Assembly: GCA_030613285.1 (NCBI GenBank)
Contig: JAUWME010000040.1
Coordinates: 1 to 10,253 of the forward strand
Source: Candidatus Zymogenus sp.
GTDB taxonomy: Bacteria; Desulfobacterota; Zymogenia; Zymogenales; Zymogenaceae
Length of the DNA stretch: 10,253 bases
Reading direction: 5' to 3'
How positions within the stretch are numbered: the first letter of the stretch is position 1; each line of letters opens with the position of its first letter. The notes beneath the pieces were generated by a model. That model saw nothing but the letters and a program-made list of their open reading frames with translations, made no database searches and had not been told where the DNA came from. Made by a program: the position numbers and the translations under genes. Shown here piece by piece: positions 1-5,669 of this stretch.

Positions 1-13
1 GTACTTTATTATC

Positions 14-85
14 TGTTATTCCCTTGGAATGCAGAAATCCAGCAAAAATATCATTCTGAATTCCTTTGACAAGCAGGCAATGACA
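14..85. repeat. Family-1 dispersed palindromic repeat copy (ATTCCC...GGAATCCAG type)
   Basis: The unit begins with a divergent form of TGTCATTCCCTTGG, continues through ATCCAGC and TCATTCTG, and ends with CAAGCAGGCAATGACA. It matches the segments at 4257-4400 and 7479-7618 in content and order. Its ends are imperfectly inverted (TGTTATT near 14, AATGACA ending at 85), so the unit can fold into a long imperfect hairpin. It lies just downstream of the stop of the minus-strand small protein gene. Confidence 0.75.
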
Positions 86-125
86 AAATAAAATGGGGGC
101 AATTCAATGTAGTTTTGATTTGATA

Positions 126-575
126 CTACTTAGGCTGCAGAAATAAATCCCCTTGTTCACCGGAGCTAATTGTTGTCCATACTGCTTCAATTTTGTCAAG
201 GCCGCTGGATATCACTCCAATGTGGGAGCCGTCAGTAACAAAACCTGTTGCCGGTTTGGGCGCACTTTCCCACATTTCAAATCTCAGGCTCTCAGGATTA
301 ATACTCCATTTTGCATTGAAATGGACTTCATGCTCTTTGTAGTAAATACCATCGGCCAGGGCAATAATGTTGCCAGCCGAGTCGATACTTACATCGGTGA
401 TGGTAATTACTATCTTTTGAACAGGTCGAGTTGTATCATGCCACGTGAAAGTCCCTTCCCAGTTTTTTGGAAGGTCATTCAACACATTGTCGGGATCTAC
501 GGAAACAGCGCAATTAGAAATTAGAAGCGCACTTACAAATAGAGATAACAAAAACACAATCTTTAGATGTTTCAT
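126..575 (-). CDS. Small exported protein, probable lipoprotein, function unknown
   Basis: This is a 149-residue protein that I do not recognise. The frame is open further upstream to 644, but I place the start at ATG 573-575. A strong Shine-Dalgarno (GAAGGAGG in minus-strand sense, complement at 583-590) precedes it, and translation from there opens directly with a signal peptide. Residues 1-5 carry Lys and His, residues 6-20 are hydrophobic, and Cys22 follows in the context LLISNC. That is lipobox-like but has an unusual Asn just before the Cys, so membrane anchoring is likely rather than certain. Cys22 is the only cysteine. The mature part alternates hydrophobic and polar residues (for example KIVITITDVSI, residues 54-64) and has several Trp and Tyr, which suggests an all-beta domain, perhaps a small barrel. 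It ends at TAG. It has its own promoter (623-651) and is probably transcribed alone. Confidence 0.72.
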   Translation of the reverse strand: MKHLKIVFLLSLFVSALLISNCAVSVDPDNVLNDLPKNWEGTFTWHDTTRPVQKIVITITDVSIDSAGNIIALADGIYYKEHEVHFNAKWSINPESLRFEMWESAPKPATGFVTDGSHIGVISSGLDKIEAVWTTISSGEQGDLFLQPK

Positions 576-622
576 CGGGAAACCTCCTTCGTTTATTGTA
601 ATATTAAACACTCTTTCTAAAA

Positions 623-651
623 AATCTAACACAAGGCATAGCATTTATCAA
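623..651 (-). promoter_or_regulatory. Predicted sigma-70-type promoter of the small exported protein gene
   Basis: On the minus strand, TTGATA (complement at 646-651) is followed after exactly 17 bases by TAGATT (complement at 623-628). That gives 5 of 6 matches at -35 and 4 of 6 at -10. The implied transcription start near 616 leaves a leader of about 40 bases before ATG at 575, with the Shine-Dalgarno at 583-590. Confidence 0.5.
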
Positions 652-660
652 GTAAAAGAG

Positions 661-692
661 GGGGATTTCCCCGCCATTTTCCCACAAAATGG
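661..692 (-). terminator. Possible intrinsic terminator for minus-strand transcription
   Basis: Read on the minus strand, a 7-bp perfect hairpin (CCATTTT at 674-680 pairing with AAAATGG at 686-692) is followed by GGGGAAATCCCC (661-672) and then CTCTTTT. The location, about 250 bases past the crotonase stop and just before the next minus-strand promoter, is sensible. However, the stem nearest the T tract is short and the T tract is brief. Confidence 0.25.
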
Positions 693-715
693 GCTGTGTA
701 TTCTTAATAGCGCTA

Positions 716-754
716 TCCCTGCGGGAGCAAACTTCTCGCAATGGCATTAAAGGG
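716..754 (-). repeat. Family-2 dispersed repeat fragment (TCATTGCGAGAAG type)
   Basis: The minus-strand reading CCCTTTAATGCCATTGCGAG matches the left end of the plus-strand copy at 4002-4063 with about one change. It is followed by a small hairpin (TCCC at 716-719, GGGA at 723-726) where the other copies also carry a hairpin, each with a different stem. The distal end of the unit is missing. Confidence 0.55.
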
Positions 755-942
755 TATCTTTTGCCATCCGGCCGACAGGTTAGTGGCTATTCCTACTCCT
801 CACGCCCCCCTTTGTGTCATTGCTTTTCAATTTTGTCTCTAATATTTTACAGTTGCCTGTTGATGTCCTCAATCTCTAAAAAACATTGTATCCGCTATCA
901 CCTCCAGCCACGATGTCACAAAGATCGTGTACTCCTCGACTA

Positions 943-1662
943 CTACTCAACCATCAACTGCCCAGACTCAATATATTCTGGGTCCTCGTTGTCCAAGACA
1001 TCGACCATCTCTTTGTTCATCCGCTTTTTCATCTCACCAAAGATTCCCCGTTTCTTGTTATACGTCCGTGCATAAGCCAAGGCCTCAGTCAACACGGCGT
1101 CCCGATCTTCACAGGCCTTGATAATTACGTTGTTTTTTTCAAGCTCGTCGGCAGAAAATCGTCTTCCCGACAGCATCGCCTCTTCAAACATATGGTACGG
1201 AAATGCCTTTTTGCTGAAGGCAATCATCCCCGGCAAAAACGGGATTCCAATATCCACTTCGGGAAAAAAGAAAAACCCCCTGTCCCCCCTCATGAACCTG
1301 AAGTCGCAAGCGCAAGAGAATATCGCGCCACCGGCAGCAGCGTGTCCGTTTATTGCAGCAATGACTGGCATGGGATATATTAGCACTCTCTTAAAGAGGG
1401 TATTTAGCAAATACATAAAATCCTTTATTGCCTGAGTGTCGTTTTCCCCCAACCTTCCCGACATCCATTCAAGATCGATCCCTTGGCTCCAGCTTTTTGG
1501 ATCCGATGAAGTAATCACCACGGAATTTATATCAAGATCCTTTTCTATCTCGTCAAGCGCCCCAAGCATCCCGTTCATAAAGTCAGGATTTATCCTGTTT
1601 TCACCGTTGTTCATCGTGATGACGCCCACGGTTTCATCTTTTTCCCATTTTACTACTGACAT
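943..1662 (-). CDS. Enoyl-CoA hydratase/isomerase (crotonase) family protein
   Basis: This 239-residue protein is a typical single-domain crotonase length. The family acts on acyl-CoA thioesters, and this member most likely hydrates or isomerises an enoyl-CoA in the cytoplasm. WSQGIDLEW (58-66) and INGHAAAGGAIF (104-115) are the two segments that form the CoA-thioester oxyanion hole. Acidic residues are present at both classical catalytic positions: Glu135 in FFPEVDIGIP, and Glu161 in MFEEAMLSGRR. The EVDIG segment and the IDLEW variant resemble delta3-delta2-enoyl-CoA isomerases more than standard hydratases; that is a judgement by eye. I choose ATG 1660-1662, preceded by the purine-rich GGTGGGGGTG, over the in-frame GTG at 1674 that overlaps this site. 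The stop is TAG. A promoter is predicted at 1695-1723. The gene is divergent from the FAD oxidoreductase gene, and a shared pathway is possible but not shown. Confidence 0.88.
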   Translation of the reverse strand: MSVVKWEKDETVGVITMNNGENRINPDFMNGMLGALDEIEKDLDINSVVITSSDPKSWSQGIDLEWMSGRLGENDTQAIKDFMYLLNTLFKRVLIYPMPVIAAINGHAAAGGAIFSCACDFRFMRGDRGFFFFPEVDIGIPFLPGMIAFSKKAFPYHMFEEAMLSGRRFSADELEKNNVIIKACEDRDAVLTEALAYARTYNKKRGIFGEMKKRMNKEMVDVLDNEDPEYIESGQLMVE

Positions 1663-1694
1663 TTTCACCCCCACCGAAATTTAGTTTGAAACGA

Positions 1695-1723
1695 ATTTGA
1701 TATCATTATGGATTCCCAGTCAA
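1695..1723 (-). promoter_or_regulatory. Possible crotonase promoter using a repeat-derived -35 element
   Basis: On the minus strand, TTGACT (complement at 1718-1723) is followed after 17 bases by TCAAAT (complement at 1695-1700). The implied start near 1688 gives a leader of about 26 bases. The -35 hexamer lies inside the family-1 repeat fragment at 1701-1736. The match is moderate: 5 of 6 at -35 and 4 of 6 at -10. Confidence 0.35.
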
Positions 1724-1736
1724 GCTGAGAATGACA
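1701..1736. repeat. Half-unit of the family-1 dispersed repeat
   Basis: TATCATTATGGATTCCCAGT followed by CAAGCTGAGAATGACA corresponds to the right half of the family-1 unit seen at about 7514-7553 and 4330-4364. The ATTCCC...GGGAAT left half is absent. It sits in the divergent promoter region. Confidence 0.6.
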
Positions 1737-1967
1737 TGATAGTTAGTTCAAAGCATTAACCAAGAAGATAACGCAGAGTCGGTGGAAAATCAAGAAAATA
1801 TTGTCAATAATTCGCCGTGGCAATATAAGAAATAGTTTCAAAAATCACATTATTTTCTTGACACAAAAATCGATTTATCTTTACAATCCTTAGTAATCTT
1901 GATAGTAAAGAGAATTGGTTGTCTTAGGTCATATTAAATATTAGGTAAAAAAATTCGAGCAAAAATT
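1737..1967. other. Divergent intergenic region, control region of the FAD oxidoreductase gene
   Basis: With the repeat fragment to its left, this forms a roughly 300-base gap between divergent genes. It holds a good plus-strand promoter (1858-1887) and several short inverted repeats: ATATTG near 1797 with CAATAT near 1820, and CTTTAC at 1879-1884 with GTAAAG at 1905-1910, the last overlapping the -10 element. Either could be an operator. I recognise no known binding site or RNA structure, and there is no gene. Confidence 0.5.
1858..1887 (+). promoter_or_regulatory. Predicted sigma-70-type promoter of the FAD oxidoreductase operon
   Basis: A perfect TTGACA (1858-1863) is followed after 18 bases by TACAAT (1882-1887), five of six matches to the -10 consensus. 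The expected start near 1894 gives a leader of about 74 bases before ATG 1968. The CTTTAC/GTAAAG inverted repeat (1879-1884 and 1905-1910) overlaps the -10 element and start region, where a repressor could act. Confidence 0.6.
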
Positions 1968-3404
1968 ATGAGAAATTACCCATTTCACAAAACAGTAGTG
2001 GAAAACGAACTCATCGCGGCACTGGGGCAGGAGAAAGTTTCCACATCGCAGATTGACAGAGAATCCTACTCCAGAGACCTCGTGGTTCCCTACAATTGCC
2101 AGCTTTCTGGCGACAGCGATTGTCCCCCACCCCTCGCTGATTTTGTCGTCCAGCCTGAAACCACCGCCGAGGTTGCCGAAATCATAAAGATTGCCAATGT
2201 CCACAAGGTGCCGGTAACACCACAATGCGGTGGCGCCCAGGGGAGCGGCAGCACCCTGCCCCTCTTCGGCGGGATAATACTGGATGTCAAAAGCCTCAAC
2301 AAGGTGATAGACATAGACACAGAAAACCACACCGTCACAACCCAGACTGGTCTCATCGGTGGTGAGCTTGAGGCAATATTAAACAACGTGGGATTTACCA
2401 CAAACCATCTGCCCCAGTCGCTCCACGTCAGCGGCATTGGGGGATTTCTCTCCGCCAGAAGCGCCGGCGTCCTCTCTACAAAATACGGGAAGATAACCGA
2501 GATGGTACTGGGGATGGAAGTGGTGCTGCCAACGGGGGAAGTAATGCGCACAAAGAGCGTTCCCAACTCCGCCGCCGGGCCAAATTTTAATTATCTATTT
2601 ATGGGGGCCGAAGGAACGCTGGGTGTTATAACCGAGGCGACATTAAAAATTAGGCCCCTTCCAGAGACGAGGAGATTTCAGGCGCTCCTTTTTCCAGACC
2701 TGATGGCCGCCTTAAACGCCTCCAGATTAATTATGAGGCGGGGACTCTGGCCCGCCGCAATGCGCATATCAGACGAGCTTGAGACGGTCTATTTCCATCA
2801 TCAGGAGAGCGGCAGCCAGATGACCCTGATGTTTGACGGGTTTGAGGAACTCTGTTCATTAGAGCATAAAGAGGCCCTGAAGATTGCCGTTGAGCTTGGG
2901 GCGGAAGATCTGACCGAGGGGCCCGCGCAAAAGTGGTGGGAGGAAAAGCGTTTTACGATTGCATTTCCATCGAGCACCCACCCGCTTTTTGGGATACCAA
3001 CACCGGGGCACATTCGCATCGCCGGCTGCATTGATTCCGCTGGAACATTCGACTACCTCTTTAAGGTGCAGCGGGGCCTCAAGGAGATTGTCGAGGGGAT
3101 GAATATGTTTCTCGGCGCCCATTTTTCCCACTTCTATCCCACCGGCGGGATGATCTATCCCACATTTGTTTCAGAGGTCAAAAAGGGGCCGGAATCTGCG
3201 AGAGCGTATAACGAGGTATGGAGACGGGGTGTGGAATTCTCCCACTCCATTGGCGGGACGATAAACCACCACCACGGGATTGGGCTGAACCTCGGCAGGT
3301 TTATGAAGCTGGAGCTGGGCGAAAGTGGCTTGGACAACTTCAGGAAGATTAAGAATGCAATGGACCCCAACAACATTATGAACCCTGGGAAGCTGGGACT
3401 TTGA
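1968..3404 (+). CDS. FAD-linked oxidoreductase, alkyl-DHAP-synthase/GlcD-like (FAD_binding_4 family)
   Basis: This 478-residue cytoplasmic flavoprotein belongs to the vanillyl-alcohol-oxidase fold. The FAD domain spans roughly residues 55-235, with the pyrophosphate-binding loop PQCGGAQGSGS (85-95) and FMGAEGTLGVITEATLKIRP (211-230). The C-terminal substrate domain follows. GlcD and D-lactate dehydrogenases normally carry a GEHGIG-type motif; here it reads NHHHGIG with His434-436. Alkyl-DHAP synthases have the same His triplet. FYPTGGMIYPTF (389-400) aligns with their TYDAGACIYFYF segment, placing Tyr397 at the catalytic tyrosine. I conclude AGPS-like architecture, but the reaction is unproven: ether-bond synthesis, oxidation of a hydroxy acid or polyol, and a YgcU-like unknown role are all possible. 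There is no signal peptide or membrane segment. The ribosome site is weak (GAG at 1957-1959). The downstream gene follows after 13 bases, implying cotranscription from the promoter at 1858. Confidence 0.85.
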   Translation: MRNYPFHKTVVENELIAALGQEKVSTSQIDRESYSRDLVVPYNCQLSGDSDCPPPLADFVVQPETTAEVAEIIKIANVHKVPVTPQCGGAQGSGSTLPLFGGIILDVKSLNKVIDIDTENHTVTTQTGLIGGELEAILNNVGFTTNHLPQSLHVSGIGGFLSARSAGVLSTKYGKITEMVLGMEVVLPTGEVMRTKSVPNSAAGPNFNYLFMGAEGTLGVITEATLKIRPLPETRRFQALLFPDLMAALNASRLIMRRGLWPAAMRISDELETVYFHHQESGSQMTLMFDGFEELCSLEHKEALKIAVELGAEDLTEGPAQKWWEEKRFTIAFPSSTHPLFGIPTPGHIRIAGCIDSAGTFDYLFKVQRGLKEIVEGMNMFLGAHFSHFYPTGGMIYPTFVSEVKKGPESARAYNEVWRRGVEFSHSIGGTINHHHGIGLNLGRFMKLELGESGLDNFRKIKNAMDPNNIMNPGKLGL

Positions 3405-3417
3405 TGGAGATGAAAAG

Positions 3418-3969
3418 ATGAGAAATTCAAAATTAACTGTAATTCTGTTTGTGTTGGGGATGTTTCTGCTAACGTGCCTTGCCTGCGCCCAGAACATTGA
3501 GGAGATTGTCCATGACAAGACAACTGGTAAATCCAACCTGAACGAAAATGTGAAGGTGAAGGACCGCAATAGCTTGGTGCTTTTTTATGATGGTAATCAT
3601 CTTGATAATGGAGCTCACAGAAACGAACGCTATGTTTTTGAGGAGCTTGCAAAAAAGTATTCGAACAAGATATATTTCTATAGTTATAATATTTCAATGG
3701 AGAATGGTTACAAAAATAATGGAACTTCGTTTGTTGCTGGTACAGAAGTTAAAAATGAAGGAATAGTATTTTTACCTTCCTTTGCCATGTACAAAGATGG
3801 AAAACAGATAGACATCAGGCAGGGTAGGACGACGATGGCTGAGTTTGTCGATGCAAATTTAGTGATCTGTGATTTATGGATTATGACAAATTTGGCAGAT
3901 AAATATATTGATAGCCCAAATACAATAAAATTTAGAAACACATCTAATCTTAAAAAAGTCCTCAAATAA
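3418..3969 (+). CDS. Exported thioredoxin-fold protein lacking the CXXC active site
   Basis: This is a 183-residue protein. Residues 1-24 form a signal peptide with a hydrophobic stretch TVILFVLGMFLLTCLA. Cleavage after Ala-Cys-Ala (22-24) would fit signal peptidase I, whereas Cys23 could be lipidated in the imperfect lipobox CLAC. The mature part reads as a thioredoxin fold: strand NSLVLFYDG (51-59), a helix around 69-81, strand KIYFYSYNI (84-92), then FLPSFAMYKDGKQID (118-132), where Pro120 matches the conserved cis-proline. The usual WCxxC segment is replaced by DGNHLDNGAHRNE, so there is no redox pair. The only cysteine after the signal region is Cys151. A structural, chaperone or binding role is more likely than disulfide exchange. 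GGAG at 3406-3409 lies 8 bases before the start, with a 13-base gap to the upstream gene. The later two thirds is more AT-rich than its neighbours. It was perhaps inserted into the operon. Confidence 0.75.
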   Translation: MRNSKLTVILFVLGMFLLTCLACAQNIEEIVHDKTTGKSNLNENVKVKDRNSLVLFYDGNHLDNGAHRNERYVFEELAKKYSNKIYFYSYNISMENGYKNNGTSFVAGTEVKNEGIVFLPSFAMYKDGKQIDIRQGRTTMAEFVDANLVICDLWIMTNLADKYIDSPNTIKFRNTSNLKKVLK

Positions 3970-4001
3970 ACTGTGGTTGTTAGTTGGGGTCTTGTGCGGG
4001 T

Positions 4002-4063
4002 TGCCCCTTTAATGTCATTGCGAGAAGAGAGTCAGTCGTTAGACTGACGAACGACGTGGCAAT
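4002..4063 (+). repeat. Family-2 dispersed repeat with internal hairpin
   Basis: CCCCTTTAATGTCATTGCGA leads into GAAGAGA, then a perfect hairpin (GTCAGTC at 4031-4037, loop GTTA, GACTGAC at 4042-4048), then CGAACGACGTGGCAAT. The flanks match the copy at 7373-7426 while the stem sequence is different but still paired. Confidence 0.75.
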
Positions 4064-4120
4064 AGGGTAGAGTCAATTGAAATGTTGGAAAAGAGAAAAA
4101 ATTGGTTGCTTATACTACAA

Positions 4121-4173
4121 GATTGCCACGTCATTAACACACCCTTCGGGTGTGCTAATTCCTCTTGAATGAC
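4121..4173 (-). repeat. Family-2 repeat copy in inverted orientation
   Basis: Read on the minus strand, it runs from GTCATTCAAGAGGAATTAGC through a hairpin to TTAATGACGTGGCAATC. The hairpin is a 7-bp perfect stem: CACACCC at 4138-4144 and GGGTGTG at 4148-4154 with loop TTC. The end GACGTGGCAAT equals that of the copy ending at 4063. A right-end fragment of another unit (GACGCGGCAATCTC) follows at about 4191-4204. Confidence 0.65.
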
Positions 4174-4196
4174 AGGTAGTTGGAACGAATGACGCG

Positions 4197-4290
4197 GCAA
4201 TCTCAATATGCTTTTTCATGAATGACAAGGTGGAGCAAGGCTATAAAAAAATTATTTGTCATTCCCTTGGAAAGCGGGAATCCAGGCTAA
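4197..4290 (+). repeat. Direct repeat, left copy (junction of family-2 end and family-1 start)
   Basis: This segment begins GCAATCTCAATATGCTTTTT and ends GGGAATCCAGGCTAA. It matches 7419-7511 in the same orientation with about nine differences, one of them an indel, in my alignment by eye. Both copies join the right end of a family-2 unit to the left end of a family-1 unit through the same AATGACAAGGTG linker. The two copies bracket the iron-sulfur/GlpD gene pair. Confidence 0.75.
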
Positions 4291-4400
4291 TATAAAATCA
4301 TAATGTCATCCCCTTGGAAAGCGGGAATATTATTCTGGATTCCTTTGTCTCGCTGAGAATGACATAATAATAGATTCCTTGGGCAAGCAGGCAATGACAG
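4257..4400. repeat. Mosaic of family-1 repeat units
   Basis: Three partial units run head to tail. One begins TGTCATTCCCTTGGAAAGCG at 4257. A second begins TGTCATCCCCTTGG at 4304 and ends CGCTGAGAATGACA at 4364. A tail GATTCCTTGGGCAAGCAGGC ends in AATGACAG at 4400. Each left arm contains an ATTCCC/GGGAAT-type inverted repeat. Units differ in completeness, as expected from nested insertion or recombination. Confidence 0.75.
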
Positions 4401-4463
4401 AATAAGGCGTGGTCACCGCTGATAAAACATCTTGAAGACACACAAAACTACATGATTGAAATA

Positions 4464-4478
4464 CAGGCCCATGGCCTG
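4464..4478. promoter_or_regulatory. Perfect inverted repeat in the leader of the iron-sulfur/GlpD operon
   Basis: CAGGCC, three bases CAT, then GGCCTG form a perfect 6-bp-arm inverted repeat that ends 36 bases before ATG 4515. It stands out as GC-rich within AT-rich leader DNA and is not part of the repeat families. It could be an operator or an mRNA hairpin. A TTTTT run follows only after 12 bases, too far for a standard intrinsic terminator. No confident promoter was found around it. Confidence 0.3.
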
Positions 4479-4514
4479 CTCACTAATCAATTTTTAACTT
4501 AAAAGAGTAAAAAT

Positions 4515-5669
4515 ATGACAGAAGACATAATGGAAATGACGAGACTCTGCTCGGCCTGTTACAAGATGTGCAGAGACAACTGCTCCGTAGCCGGAGCCAC
4601 CAGAAAAGAATCTGACGCCCCCCAAAACCGCGCCTTTTTTGCCGAAGGCGTAATGAAAAACAAAAGGGAGCTGACACCGGAAATTGTCGATTATTTCTAC
4701 CGCTGCTCCCTCTGCGGGGGCTGCCGTGAGGCCTGCGAGACCGGCCAGGACACCGGGGAAATTATGCTCAACGCCAGAAGGGATTTGGACGAAGAACGTC
4801 TCCCCAACCGACTTAAAGAGCTAAAAGAAAAAATCGTAACAAACAAACTTTATGGAAATGATTCAAAGAAAGTCAAAGAGCTCTTACTTAATCAAGTAGA
4901 AAAAAAATCGGCAAAGACCCTAATCTACTTTGGCAAGAGGGTAAGGGCAGAAGGTGCCGATACTGTCATTGCCCTCTTTTCCCTCCTCAACAAACTGAAT
5001 GTCGATTTTGCCGTCCTTGATGACGACCTCGACACCGGCCACCTCCTCTACTTCCTTGGATTCACAACAGATGCAACCTCCGTGGCCAAAGACTTTGCAG
5101 AAAAAATAGCCTCTGAAAAGAAGGCCAACCCCTCCCTTGAAACTCTAATAATAGTAACTGCAGATGACTTGAGAATGATAAACAAGACATTCCCCACCCT
5201 CGGAGTCGATATTAAAGATATAGATATCGTGAGCCTTCCAGAGTTTCTCCTAAAAATCCTCAAAGATAAAAAACCCTCATTTGAAAGTTTTAAAAAGGGC
5301 TCTGCCAAAAAAATCACCTACCACGACCCCTGCGGTCTCGGCAGGGAGATGAGGATTTTTGAAGCACCACGGGAGATCATCAAAATGGTAAATGGCAGCG
5401 AATTTGTGGAGCTTCCATTTTCTAAAGACAGAGCGCCCTGTTGCGGTTACGGCATGGGACTTTCATACATCCACCCTGAAGTTACAAGCAAAATGGCAGA
5501 GAGGATTTTGTCCATTGGCTCCATGACCGATGCTGACACAATGGTTATGGGTTGCTCCACCTGCAGAGACGTTGTTCTTGAAAATATTCCAAAAGATACC
5601 AAATCTACAAAAAACAAAAGAATAGACATAGTTGACCTCCCAATATTTCTTGACAGGATTGTAAAATGA
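4515..5669 (+). CDS. Iron-sulfur CCG-domain electron-transfer protein (GlpC/GlcF/HdrD-like)
   Basis: This soluble 384-residue protein probably accepts electrons from the adjacent flavoenzyme and passes them to the respiratory chain. Two [4Fe-4S] motifs occupy the N-terminus: Cys12-Cys15-Cys19-Cys23 (CSACYKMCRDNC) and Cys64-Cys67-Cys70-Cys74 (CSLCGGCREAC). The C-terminal domain is a full cysteine-rich CCG domain with Cys273 (DPCGLGRE), Cys309-Cys310 (PCCGYG) and Cys347/Cys350 (GCSTC), typical of heterodisulfide reductase HdrB/D, GlcF and GlpC. The middle region (about 134-250) looks like the first CCG domain of those proteins but contains no cysteine at all, so only one such site can form. There is no membrane segment, unlike a membrane-anchored subunit. 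The start at ATG 4515 follows a modest purine-rich AAAAGAG. The stop overlaps the next start as ATGA, implying coupled translation with the GlpD-type enzyme, for which it is the likely partner. Confidence 0.88.
   Translation: MTEDIMEMTRLCSACYKMCRDNCSVAGATRKESDAPQNRAFFAEGVMKNKRELTPEIVDYFYRCSLCGGCREACETGQDTGEIMLNARRDLDEERLPNRLKELKEKIVTNKLYGNDSKKVKELLLNQVEKKSAKTLIYFGKRVRAEGADTVIALFSLLNKLNVDFAVLDDDLDTGHLLYFLGFTTDATSVAKDFAEKIASEKKANPSLETLIIVTADDLRMINKTFPTLGVDIKDIDIVSLPEFLLKILKDKKPSFESFKKGSAKKITYHDPCGLGREMRIFEAPREIIKMVNGSEFVELPFSKDRAPCCGYGMGLSYIHPEVTSKMAERILSIGSMTDADTMVMGCSTCRDVVLENIPKDTKSTKNKRIDIVDLPIFLDRIVK

Larger units (their letters stand above)
576..942. other. Intergenic region between two minus-strand genes
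   Basis: No convincing gene is present. The region contains the promoter of the small exported protein gene (623-651), two short hairpins (661-672 and 674-692) that could end minus-strand transcription, and a family-2 repeat fragment (716-754). An imperfectly separated inverted repeat, CACGAT at 909-914 and ATCGTG at 924-929, lies just past the crotonase stop with no T tract. I see nothing else from about 760 to 900. Confidence 0.6.
3970..4514. other. Repeat-filled intergenic region with no gene
   Basis: This 545-base gap is mostly family-2 copies (4002-4063, 4121-4173 inverted, right-end fragment about 4184-4207) followed by a mosaic of family-1 units (4257-4400). The remaining unique DNA at 4401-4514 holds a perfect inverted repeat (4464-4478) and the start of the iron-sulfur gene leader. 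I see no convincing promoter, no clear T-tract terminator and no RNA gene. Confidence 0.7.

Noticed and set aside
126..644. Longer 172-residue form of the small exported protein
   Set aside because: The longer form puts 23 extra residues before an evident signal peptide and lacks a Shine-Dalgarno; ATG at 575 has a strong one. The predicted promoter also lies inside the longer version.
909..929. CACGAT/ATCGTG inverted repeat as crotonase terminator
   Set aside because: The 9-base loop is long, the stem is only 6 bp, and no T tract follows on the minus strand.
886..1435. Several plus-strand open frames opposite the crotonase gene
   Set aside because: They lie antisense to a clear crotonase coding sequence, lack ribosome sites and show no recognisable domains.
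1663..1674. GTG start at 1674 for the crotonase gene
   Set aside because: The GTG and following bases form the purine-rich ribosome site for ATG 1662, and the family alignment starts near the Met at 1662.
4432..4461. Promoter for the iron-sulfur gene from TTGAAG at 4432
   Set aside because: At 16-18 bases downstream no hexamer resembles TATAAT well enough.
3970..4514. CRISPR array in the repeat cluster
   Set aside because: The repeats differ in length, orientation and completeness, spacing is irregular, and no cas gene is near.
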